Shown piece after piece: positions 7,384 to 14,959 of a stretch of 15,234 nucleotides of DNA (its first letter is position 1; each line of letters opens with the position of its first letter). The position numbers and the translations under genes are program-made. The notes under the pieces are model-generated. The model did no database searches and was not told the origin of the DNA. It saw only the letters and a program-made list of their open reading frames with translations. The DNA is from Chrysochromulina parva. Lineage: Eukaryota; Haptophyta; Prymnesiales; Chrysochromulinaceae. Location of the stretch: positions 1-15,234 of the forward strand of contig PJAB01001340.1 of NCBI GenBank assembly GCA_002887195.1, given 5' to 3'.

Positions 7384-9057
7384 ATGAAACGCGACATCGA
7401 CGAGGACGAGGAGGCCAACGACGAGGATACAGATAGACAAGGCAACAAGCGCGTGCGCGGCGCCACTGCCTTGAGCGCCGCGGCGGAGAAGAGCGAGGGG
7501 AAAGAACTCCTAGAGGTGGCACGCCGCCAGTTTGAGGAGCACAAGGCGCAGCCGCAGTTCAAGGCGCAGCACCACCCTGAGAGGCTCGCCGCCGGCCTGC
7601 TCGCGCAGCGCGAGCGCGCGCGCACGATGCTACCCGGCTTCCTCGCCGACCTGCGAGCGGGCGCGCTCACGGGCCCAAATCTCAAGAGTGGCGGCTTGCT
7701 TGCGAGCCTGCCGGGCGCAGAGCTTGCTCCTGGCGACAAGCCGGCGTCGCCTCCACCTCCGCGCGGCCCGGCGCCCATGCCCGCGCACCTGGTCAAGTTT
7801 GAGCCGCTGCCATCGTCCGCTGTCGCTCAGGCGCGCGGCGTCCTCATCGCCGCTGCCGCCGGCGAGGTCGCTGACGCCACCAGCCAAGTCGGCAGCGAGG
7901 ACGTTGCAGCCAAAGGTGATGTGGCGGCGGCGGCGGCGTCGGCGTCAAAAGGCAAGTGCGCACTCGTCTCGCTGCTCACAGCAGAGCGAGACATCAACGA
8001 CAAGACGCGCATGTGGGCCGCCTTCGGTACGCGCGCCGAGGCGGACGCGGGGCTCAGAGCCCTTACGGATCTCCCGCAGCTCGCAGAGCTTGTTGAACGT
8101 CCTCCCGTGCAACGAGATGTACTCATGCCAGCATGCGAGGCGGTGCCGCCGCCGCTGAGCGAGGCCGAGGCGCACACTCACGCGTGCCGCTGCGACGAGC
8201 TCATCGATGCGCTCGAGGCGCGGCTCGGGCTGCCGGGACAGGCAGACGTGGTGCGTCGTGGAGCACCCCTCGATGGGCTTAGTGCGCTCGAGGGCCTTCA
8301 CGTGAGGGTGCTCTACCTGCGCCGCGTGCACCACTTCGACTACCTGGGTGGCGGCCAGTTCGGCTCTCACGCCGCGCTCCTCTTGGCGTCTGGAGAGGCC
8401 CACCTGCCAAACCGTTGCCTCGTGTATGCGGCCACGCGCGACGCACTCGCCGTGCCGATCAAGTATGACAAGGCGGCCGAGCTCGCGAAGGCGCACACGG
8501 CGTACTTGGCGGCCCTATCGGCGCTCGATGTGGAGTATGCCGGCACGCTTCGCGCCGCCGTCGACGCCTTCTACGAGGCCAACTGCGTGGAGGTGGAGGT
8601 CGGCAAGTTCCGCTGCCTCCTCTCTCAAAAGCTCTTCAAAGATGCTGTCTACGTCCGCAAGCACATTGACAACAAGTGGAGCGACAGCGTGCTCGCCGCC
8701 AAGCGGCTCGCCCTGGAGTCCAAGTACTGGAAGGCCTTTGCCGCCGAGAGCGAGCGCGCCGCCGCGATGCCGCCGCCGCCGCTACAGCCCTTGCGCTTCA
8801 GCCGGCGGGACGACGACGATCGATCGCCGCGCGGAGGGAAGGGTAAGGGCTTCGGCAAGGGCTCCTTTGACGACGAAATGATCGGCGGCAAGGGCAAGGG
8901 CTACGGGGGCAAGGGCTTTGGCAAGGGCAAGGGTGGTGGGCGCGGCTTTGGCAATGGCGCTACCGATGTACGACTGCCCGAGGGCGTGGTCACGGAGACC
9001 ATCCCTCGGCCAATTGACCACTATCGCGACCTCGACGACGACGAGCTCTTTAAGTGA
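7384..9057 (+). CDS. SRRT: ARS2/SERRATE-type zinc-finger protein, cap-binding-complex partner
   Basis: The 557-residue product aligns by eye with ARS2/SERRATE, a nuclear scaffold that links the cap-binding complex to RNA processing, export and decay. An N-terminal acidic and basic segment is followed by the conserved DUF3546-like region (~41-95: ARRQFEEHKAQPQFKAQHHPER). The core signature VLYLRRVHHFDYLGG is at ~309-323. A zinc-finger-like segment at ~408-433 (KFRCLLSQKLFK then YVRKHIDNKW) matches the family's FVRKHIxNKH region, but the final His is Trp here. A Gly/Lys/Phe-rich stretch (GKGKGFGKG units, ~485-522) precedes the C-terminal tail HYRDLDDDELF (546-556), which matches the family's YRDLDAP-type tail that contacts the cap-binding complex. 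At 557 residues it is shorter than human ARS2. It is uninterrupted by introns. Confidence 0.88.
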   Translation: MKRDIDEDEEANDEDTDRQGNKRVRGATALSAAAEKSEGKELLEVARRQFEEHKAQPQFKAQHHPERLAAGLLAQRERARTMLPGFLADLRAGALTGPNLKSGGLLASLPGAELAPGDKPASPPPPRGPAPMPAHLVKFEPLPSSAVAQARGVLIAAAAGEVADATSQVGSEDVAAKGDVAAAAASASKGKCALVSLLTAERDINDKTRMWAAFGTRAEADAGLRALTDLPQLAELVERPPVQRDVLMPACEAVPPPLSEAEAHTHACRCDELIDALEARLGLPGQADVVRRGAPLDGLSALEGLHVRVLYLRRVHHFDYLGGGQFGSHAALLLASGEAHLPNRCLVYAATRDALAVPIKYDKAAELAKAHTAYLAALSALDVEYAGTLRAAVDAFYEANCVEVEVGKFRCLLSQKLFKDAVYVRKHIDNKWSDSVLAAKRLALESKYWKAFAAESERAAAMPPPPLQPLRFSRRDDDDRSPRGGKGKGFGKGSFDDEMIGGKGKGYGGKGFGKGKGGGRGFGNGATDVRLPEGVVTETIPRPIDHYRDLDDDELFK

Positions 9058-9403
9058 GCGTTGTCACCACAGATTCACACACAACGACGGGCTCATCCGT
9101 AAAATGTTTGTGATCGACTTGTTTGTGGAAACATGTGGGGAAAGTAGGAGCCGCGTGACTGACGTCGCCTGTCTCCGCAGCGCCTAAGCTCCGCCGCGGC
9201 CGGCAAGGCAACTTCTCAGCGGATGTGCGACGCAGCCTCCTCGCGCGCGTACACGGGGGCTTCGAAATTTCACCTATCGCATGTGACTCCTCTGTCGTCG
9301 CCATGAAATTCTCACCGCTTCAGTCATGCTGCCGCACGCCATACGCGCTCCTCAATGATCCGCTGACAATTTATCGTATGCTTTCCATCGGGACTCGTTT
9401 TTG
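9058..9403. other. Intergenic between ARS2 and CSD/CCCH gene
   Basis: These 346 bases should hold the ARS2 3' UTR and the promoter and 5' UTR of the CSD/CCCH gene. No RNA gene, transposon or conserved motif was recognised. Short frames on both strands have no domain. A pyrimidine run ending CTCCGCAG at 9171-9180 could be a splice acceptor, but no matching coding exon upstream was found. Confidence 0.45.
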
Positions 9404-10123
9404 ATGGTGAGCAGCCCGAGCGCCATGTCTCGGTACGACGATGATCGCCGCGAGCCGCCGTCCGAGCGCGAGCGCGAGCGCGACTACGCCCCTAAGGGTG
9501 GTGGTGGCGGCAACGGCAAGCAGACCGGAAAAGCCATGCGCTGGAACGAGCGCGGCTTCGGGTTCATCAAGCCGGATGACGGAGGCGAGGATCTCTTCTG
9601 CCACTTCTCGGTCATCGAGGACGGCAATGCACTCGTGGAGGGCACGGAGGTGCAGTTCGTCAAGGAGTTCGACGATCGCAAGGGCAAGGACCGTGCGACG
9701 AAGGTGACAGGCGGGACGACCGAATCGCGGGGAGGGGGCGGCGGCGGTGGCGGCTTCGGCGGTGGCGGCAAGGGTGGCGGTGGTGGCGGTCAGGGCTGCT
9801 TCGATTTCCAGAAGGGCCGCTGCACGCGCGGGTCCGCGTGCCGCTTTACCCACGAAGGCGGTGGTGGCGGCGGCGCTAGCGGCGGAGGTGGCGGCGGGTA
9901 CGGTGGCGGTGGCTATGGTGGCGGTGGCGGTGGCTACGGCGGCGGCGGCGGCGGTGATCGGTACGGCGGCGGCGGCGGTGGCGATCGCTACGGCGGTGGC
10001 GGCGGCGATCGCTACGGCGGCGGCGGCGGCGATCGCTACGGCGGCGGCGGCGGCGGTGGCGATCGCTACGGCGGCGGCGGAGGCGGCGGTGGCAAAGGAC
10101 GCGGCGGCGACGACCGCTGGTGA
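9404..10123 (+). CDS. Cold-shock domain, CCCH zinc finger and glycine-rich RNA-binding protein
   Basis: From the ATG at 9404 the product is 239 residues; the ATG at 9425 (MSRYDDD) is an equally good start. After an Arg/Glu-rich lead, residues ~41-104 form a cold-shock domain with the nucleic-acid-binding RNP1-like motif GFGFIKP (51-57) and RNP2-like motif DLFCHFS (63-69). A single CCCH zinc finger follows: C132-x7-C140-x5-C146-x3-H150. The last ~85 residues are almost only Gly with regular Tyr, Asp and Arg (GGDRYGGGG units), a low-complexity tail of the kind that binds RNA and promotes condensates. The protein probably binds single-stranded RNA and may act as an RNA chaperone. Plant GRP2-type proteins join a CSD to Gly-rich tails with CCHC fingers; here the finger is CCCH. 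Confidence 0.88.
   Translation: MVSSPSAMSRYDDDRREPPSERERERDYAPKGGGGGNGKQTGKAMRWNERGFGFIKPDDGGEDLFCHFSVIEDGNALVEGTEVQFVKEFDDRKGKDRATKVTGGTTESRGGGGGGGGFGGGGKGGGGGGQGCFDFQKGRCTRGSACRFTHEGGGGGGASGGGGGGYGGGGYGGGGGGYGGGGGGDRYGGGGGGDRYGGGGGDRYGGGGGDRYGGGGGGGDRYGGGGGGGGKGRGGDDRW
9895..10095 (+). repeat. In-frame glycine-codon minisatellite in the CSD/CCCH gene
   Basis: Imperfect tandem units of about 21-24 bases (GGC/GGT runs, GATCG, CTAC) encode the repeated GGGGDRY motif. Unit length differs by multiples of three, so the frame is kept. This array creates long artificial open frames on the opposite strand. It is a likely site of length polymorphism. Confidence 0.85.
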
Positions 10124-10684
10124 GGAGCTTGATGCGCACGGCCCCTCTGGCGCTGGCAGCTGTACCATGTGCTGCGTCCTAGCATGAGGGCTGAGCGGCG
10201 GGAGCCAAGTCGCCCTGTCGCGGTCGTCCATGTGTATGAGTCGTGAGCACCTTGGAACGGACCTGTCGGGAGACGAGCGCTGGGGGCAATTGGTTCTGTG
10301 CCAGGGCTTACCCCGCGGGATAGCGGGGCGGGGCGGGGTGAGTAAGAGTGCGGGGGCCCCGAGCCCGAGCCGCCCCGCCTGCATTCAAAGTATTGCAAGC
10401 ATCGGATCTCTGTTCCGTGTACCCGCATGTTATTCGGTTGTGGGCTAGGCTGGCTGTTTCGTGAGTGTGAGAGGGGCGTCCGGGCGAAAATTTGATGCGT
10501 GCGACGCAAAAGGGTCGGAGTCGGAGCGAGCGAGATACTACGAGATGGACCAAAATTCTAACAAAATTCGGGACGATGCACGATCAACCACGTATCGACG
10601 TATGTGGCCGAGGTTCAAAAGTGACATGATATGCGACATGTCGACATGATTGCACATTCAAGTGGAATGTCGTAGCTTTTCTTG
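10124..10684. other. Intergenic, no gene seen
   Basis: This ~560-base stretch follows the CSD/CCCH stop codon. It contains a GC-rich near-palindromic patch around 10309-10345 and a cluster of GACATG(AT) repeats at 10622-10650. Open frames on either strand have no recognisable domain. It probably holds the 3' UTR of the upstream gene and the promoter of the SR140 gene. Confidence 0.45.
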
Positions 10685-10685
10685 T

Positions 10686-10720
10686 CTTGACTTGACTTGA
10701 CTTGACTTGACTTGACTTGA
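10686..10720 (+). repeat. (CTTGA)7 pentanucleotide array upstream of SR140 start
   Basis: Seven perfect CTTGA copies are flanked by one-base variants (CTTGT before, CATGA after). The array ends directly before the ATG at 10722, so it is either in the 5' UTR or at the promoter. Two copies of the same unit are at 2087-2096 in the divergent promoter near the other end of the window. Confidence 0.9.
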
Positions 10721-10721
10721 C

Positions 10722-13700
10722 ATGACAACTTTTCAGAAGTCGCGGTCTAGCAAAGAAGTCGCGGTCTCGAGGATGTCAGGGCCTGGCGAGGAGGAAAGTC
10801 AACAGCCCTCAATGCATCTACCCTTTGGCCTCCAGCAGGTCAAACCCGGCGCCGTGCGTAACATGACGACCGAGAAGCTCGCTTCGTTCTCGCTCGGCGC
10901 CTCGCGCAAGACGCCCTTCCAAAAGCACTTGGAGGCAAAGGAAGCGAAGCGCAAGCAGCAGGAGGAGGAAGCGGCCGCCGAGCTCTCGCAGTGGGTCGAA
11001 CAGTTCGAGGCGCCCAGTGGCAAGCCCAAGTTTGTTCGCGGCGGCACCATGGGCGGCGTACGAGAGGAGTTGCGTGGGGAGCCACCACCGCGCGGAGAAG
11101 TCCGTGGGCGTGATGACTTCGGGCGTGATGATCGCGGGCGCGAAGACTTCGGGCGCGACGAACGGTCGCACGACGACCGCTCTCGTGGTGACCGTTCGTA
11201 CGATGACCTGTCGCGCCAGAGCTCAGCCCCGTCGCGGCGCGAGCCTCAGGGCGGCGGCGGCAGCGGTGCGAGCGCGTCTCGTCGGTCGTCAATGTTCGAC
11301 CAGTTTCCGACCGAAGACGACGTCGACGGCGAGGAGCTGCCAGGCGTCGGCCCGTCCGCGCGCAAGAAGGAGCCAAAGGAGCCTCCTCCCGTGAGCGCCG
11401 CCGCGCCGCCCGTCGGCGGTGGAAGCAAGAAGGCGTCTCAGATTGCCTCGTTCATGCAGGAGCTCCGACGCGAACAAGAGGAGCGTGAGAGCCGAGGCGA
11501 ACGAGACTCATTCGAGGCGCGCCGCGAGCGCGAGGCGCAGCGCGGCGAGTCGGCCATGGCAGCCGCCGCCGCCGATCCGGAGACGACCAACCTGTACGTG
11601 GGTAACTTGCCGCCATCGGTGTCGGAAGAGTCGCTCTTCAGCCGCTTCTCGGCGCACGGTCCGATCCAGTCGGTGAAAATCATGTGGCCACGGACGGAGG
11701 AGGAGCACCAGCGCCAGCGGCTGTGCGGCTTCGTCGCCTTCGTCGAGCGCGCGGACGCCGCGGCCGCCATGAACGCACTCAATGACACCGAGTATGGGGG
11801 CTACATCATGCGCATTGGATGGGGCAAGAAGGTGTCGCAGCCGGCGCCCGCGCTGACGCTTGCGGCATTTCAGGGCGCGGGCGCCGCGAGCACTGCGCCT
11901 GGCGCCGCGCCTGGCGCCGCGTTTGGCCTCGGCCGGATGCCAACGGGCGCGGGCGTAGGCGCTGCTATCGCCGCCATCGGTGGCGCCTGTGGGACGATGG
12001 CGACGATGGCGTACTTGCCGCCGCCGCCGCTCGCGCCAGCACAAGTGTTCACAGCACACTTGCCTGTGGTGTCGCACGCCGCTGGCCCGCCTGGGCTACC
12101 ACCGGCCCCACCCATGGTCCTCAACGGCGTCGGTGCAGGCGCGGGCGGGGGCGTCGGTGTTGGCGCGGGCGCGGGCATCGCGATGGGCGCCGTGTTGGGC
12201 GGAGGCGCTCCCCCCCCGTCTGTGCCCATCGATGCACCCGCCGAGAGCACGCGCGCTTTCATCGATCGGCTCGCACTCTTCGTCGCTGAGGAAGGGTACG
12301 CAGCTGAGGGCCACTGATGACCACTGATGACCACTGAGGGCCACTGATGACCACTGATGGCCACTGATGGCCACTGAGGGCCACTGAGGGCCACTGATGA
12401 CCACTGATGGCCACTGATGACCACTGAGGGCCACTGAGGGCCACTGATGACCACTGATGACCACTGATGACCACTGAGGGCCACCGAGGGCCACTGAAGG
12501 CCACTGGCACTGAGTGCCGCTGAGTACTTCTCATGTACGCCTTCGACGAGATCATTTTGGTGCGAGAGGCTGCATGCAAGTGCTCACCACGACGCCATCC
12601 CCTCCCCACAGGTACGCCTTCGAAGAGATCATTTTGGAGCGAGAGGTGCACAACCCACAATACCGCTTCCTCTACGAGGCCGACTCGTGCGAGCATCGGT
12701 ACTATCGGTGGAAAGTCGTCTCGCTTGGAACGGGCGCGCATGCGGACGCATGGGACACTGCGCCGCTGCAGCTCGAGGTAGGAGGGCCGCGGTGGATCCC
12801 GCCGCCATGCCCGCGTGCCCCCTCGGCGCGGTCACCCTCGCGATCGCCCTCGCGATCGCCCTCACGCTCGCCGCGCCGCCGCTCTCACTCGCGCTCGCGA
12901 TCGCGTTCCCCTACCCAACACGGCGCCATCGCGACCGGCGGCGGCGGGCGGCAAGTCTTTCACAGCGGCTCTCGGGAGAGCTCACCACAGCGCGGCCGTG
13001 GTGGAGGCGCGCGTGGGAGGAGCTCGCCACAGCGCGCGTGGGAGGAGCCCCGCGTGGACCGTAACGGCGAACGTGATCTGTCCGAGAGCGAGAGAGATGC
13101 CCTCGAAGCGCTGCTGCGTGGGCTGACCATTGAGAGGGCTCTCATCCGGGAGGCGATGGGATGGTGCATCAGCCGCGCCGCCGCCTCGGATGAGATCGTC
13201 GAGACGCTCGCTGAGGCGCTTACGCTCGCGAAGACGCCCGTGCCAAAGAAGCTCGCGCGCCTCTTCCTCCTCTCCGACGTGCTCCACAACTCATTCGGCA
13301 CCGCTCCAAAGGCGAGCACCTTCCGAAGCCGTTCTCAAGCGCACCTGCCTTCCATCTTTGGATCGCTGCGCACGGCGTACATGGCGCTCGAGTCTCGCAT
13401 GGCTCTCGAGGTCATGCGTGACCAGGTGACCAAAGTGCTTCACGTGTGGCAAGCATGGTCTCTCTTCCCGCCCTCGATGACCGCCAAGCTCGAACGAATC
13501 TTCCTTCATGGGGAGGGGGCTGCCGCAGCGCCCGCGCCAGCGACGCAGTCGGTCGAGGAGGACATCGAGGAGGACATCGACGGCGAGCCGATGACGCTCG
13601 ATGACGAGCCCGGCAGCGCACCGTCGGGCGCGCCGTGTTGGGCACTGACGGGCGCATCGGCAGCGATGAGCGCTGGTGGCAGCGCAGTCAAGGCGGGCGC

Positions 13701-14619
13701 GGCCAGCTGCAAAGGCGGCGGTGCGACGCCGGCGACAGGCTCGGCGGCGGGGGCGCTGTCGACGCTTTCGGCGCAGGAGACGCGTGCGCGTGCCTTCAGC
13801 CTCCGCGAACTCGAGGCCGTCTGTGAGGCGAGTGGCCTTTCCACAGCGGGCTCGCGCGCCGAGATGCTCGCGAGAATGCTTGCGGCCCTTCGTGCGGGGA
13901 TTCCCATCGCGTTCGATGCCGAACACGGCGCCAAACCTTCGGAGCAGCAGACGCTTGCTGTCGCCTCGAGATGGGACGAAGATGAGGACGAGGACGAGGG
14001 GGGCAAGGCAGGGCAGGCCACCTCAGCCGGGCTGGCCGCCGCGCCGGCCTCAGCAGCGGCAGCAGCGGCGGTGGCGGCGGCGGCGGCGGCGGCAGACATC
14101 GATGGTGAAGACATCGATGGTGAAGCCATCGACGGTGAAGCCATTGACGGCGAAGGCATCGACGGCGAACCCATCACTTCACCCCCGAAGCCAGCCACGG
14201 CCGCGGCGAAAGCCGGTGGGCCGCAGCAGGGTCGTCCGGAGAGGGCAGGCTTCCACAGAGAGACGATGCGTGAGGCAGAGATGGTGAGAGATGGTGCCAA
14301 GGAGCTGAGTAGAAGCGCAGTAGAAGACCGTCGCGAGGAGCGCCGCCGCCATGATCCTCGCGACGAGCGCGGGCGTGATGAATGGCGCGACTACCGGCGT
14401 GATGATAGGCGCGACGACCGGCGTGATGATAGGCGGGACGACCGGCGTGATGATAGGCGCGACGACAAGAGCAAGGACCGGCGCGACGACAAGAGCAAGG
14501 ACTCAAAAAGGCGCGACTGGTCGCGCTCGCAATCGCGCTCGCGCTCGCCGCGACGGCGGCGGCGAAGCCCAAGCCGCAGCCGCAGCCGCAGCCCGCCGCG
14601 GCGAAGTAAAATCGCGTAA
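10722..14619 (+). CDS. U2SURP: SR140/U2SURP-type splicing factor: RRM, SURP, CID, SAP-like and RS regions (two exons)
   Basis: Exons 10722-12295 and 12612-14619 join in frame to 1193 residues. SR140 proteins associate with the U2 snRNP during branch-site recognition. The N-terminus carries the family block ending KPKFVRGG (~101-108). The RRM spans ~289-371 (LYVGNL and RLCGFVAF). A Gly/Ala/Pro linker leads to the SURP motif (~513-567: FIDRLALFVAEEG, then YAFEEIILEREVHNPQYRFL), which is split by the intron. The CID (~680-825) shows TPVPKKLARLFLLSDVLHNS and VWQAWSLFPP. A SAP-like helix pair (~920-952, LRELEAVCEASGLSTAGSRAEM) follows. SRWDEDED (~977) and five I-D-G-E repeats (~1020-1045) resemble the SKW and DGxPI segments of human U2SURP. 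The C-terminus is an RD-repeat then RS domain. An extra RS tract (~593-625) lies between SURP and CID. The start could instead be the ATG at 10773. Confidence 0.92.
12311..12500 (+). repeat. Decamer minisatellite (19 copies of CCACTGAKGR) inside the SR140 intron
   Basis: Nineteen near-perfect 10-base units occur in three main forms, CCACTGATGA, CCACTGATGG and CCACTGAGGG. Degenerate copies sit at each edge (12301-12310 and 12501-12510). The array begins within a few bases of the splice donor. Period 10 shifts the reading frame each unit, so it generates a long artificial minus-strand ORF full of Gln-Trp-Pro-Ser-Val. Every ATGR-type unit contains CTGAT, which fits a relaxed branch-point consensus. 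Confidence 0.95.
12535..12568 (+). repeat. Degenerate copy of the SR140 second-exon start (ghost exon)
   Basis: These 34 bases match the start of the second exon (12612-12645) at 32 positions, offset by 77 bp, and would encode YAFDEIILVRE versus YAFEEIILERE. The bases just before the copy are AT where the real exon has the acceptor AG, so it is probably not spliced in as it stands. Confidence 0.85.
14095..14169 (+). repeat. 15-bp coding repeat in SR140 gene (I-D-G-E units)
   Basis: Five 15-base units each encode x-I-D-G-E (DIDGE, DIDGE, AIDGE, AIDGE, GIDGE). They correspond in position and character to the acidic DGxPI segments of human U2SURP, but here are more regular. They directly follow an Ala-codon run (GCG/GCA) at about 14047-14093. 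Confidence 0.85.
14395..14502 (+). repeat. 24-bp and 12-bp coding repeats in SR140 C-terminus (RRDD, KSKD units)
   Basis: Three near-identical 24-base units (14395-14466) encode repeated R-R-D-D. They are followed by alternating 12-base units for DKSKD and RRDD up to 14502. The mixed-charge tract precedes the terminal Arg/Ser domain, as is common in nuclear-speckle splicing factors. Confidence 0.85.
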
Positions 14620-14959
14620 AGCGTAAGTAAAACGCGCACCACTTCGTGGTCGTCAAAGTTCATTAAACATCCATGTGGTTGCATGGGGGGAAGACAAGGT
14701 AGGTTGTCGAAACACACTGAAGCGTGAAGGCGCGAAGGACGAGGACCCCACTTCCCCAGGCCCAGCACGCAGCACCAGCACGCAGCAGTTCGGTCAGTTC
14801 GTCCCCAGCCCCCTTCCTCCTTGGTAGGCTTTCGTGCTGGTTGCTTTGCAATATGATTCGTAACATTTTTCTCCCCGACCGACGAGCAAGGAGGCATACA
14901 ACTCTCTATGAATGAGATGCCTGAATAGGAAAGACTTTTTGCGCCGGCGGCGCATAAAA
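14620..14959. other. SR140 3' flank and start region of next gene
   Basis: A candidate polyadenylation signal ATTAAA lies at 14662-14667, 43 bases past the SR140 stop. Just before it, ACCACTTCGTGGT at about 14638-14650 can form a 5-bp hairpin. No gene is seen in the remaining ~290 bases, which must contain the promoter of the downstream secreted-protein gene. Confidence 0.5.

Larger units (their letters stand above)
12296..12611 (+). other. GT-AG intron splitting the SURP domain
   Basis: The donor reads GAAGG|GTACGC and the acceptor CCCCACAG|GTACGCC. Joining 12295 to 12612 restores the Gly codon GG|G and gives EEG-YAFEE, the expected continuity of a SURP motif. Unspliced reading hits a stop after EEGYAAEGH. 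The intron contains a decamer minisatellite, a partial copy of the following exon, and a C-rich tract before the acceptor. Confidence 0.9.

Noticed and set aside
9371..10384. Long minus-strand frame opposite the CSD/CCCH gene, Ala/Val/Ile-rich
   Set aside because: It is the antisense of the glycine-codon minisatellite; the plus strand has two real domains and explains the sequence.
11870..12494. Minus-strand frames with repeated Gln-Trp-Pro-Ser-Val-(V/A)-(I/L)-Ser-Gly
   Set aside because: They arise from the 10-bp intron array read in antisense; no domain, and the pattern follows the DNA period.
12311..12500. CRISPR-like array
   Set aside because: Units are contiguous 10-mers with no spacers, inside a spliceosomal intron of a eukaryotic gene.
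13506..14300. Minus-strand Ala/Ser-rich frame opposite SR140
   Set aside because: It is a shadow of the Ala-rich and IDGE repeat coding sequence; the plus strand is clearly coding.
12514..14619. Second half of SR140 as a separate gene starting at 12514
   Set aside because: Its first 33 residues are intron sequence, and splicing at 12295/12612 restores a complete SURP motif in frame with the RRM part.
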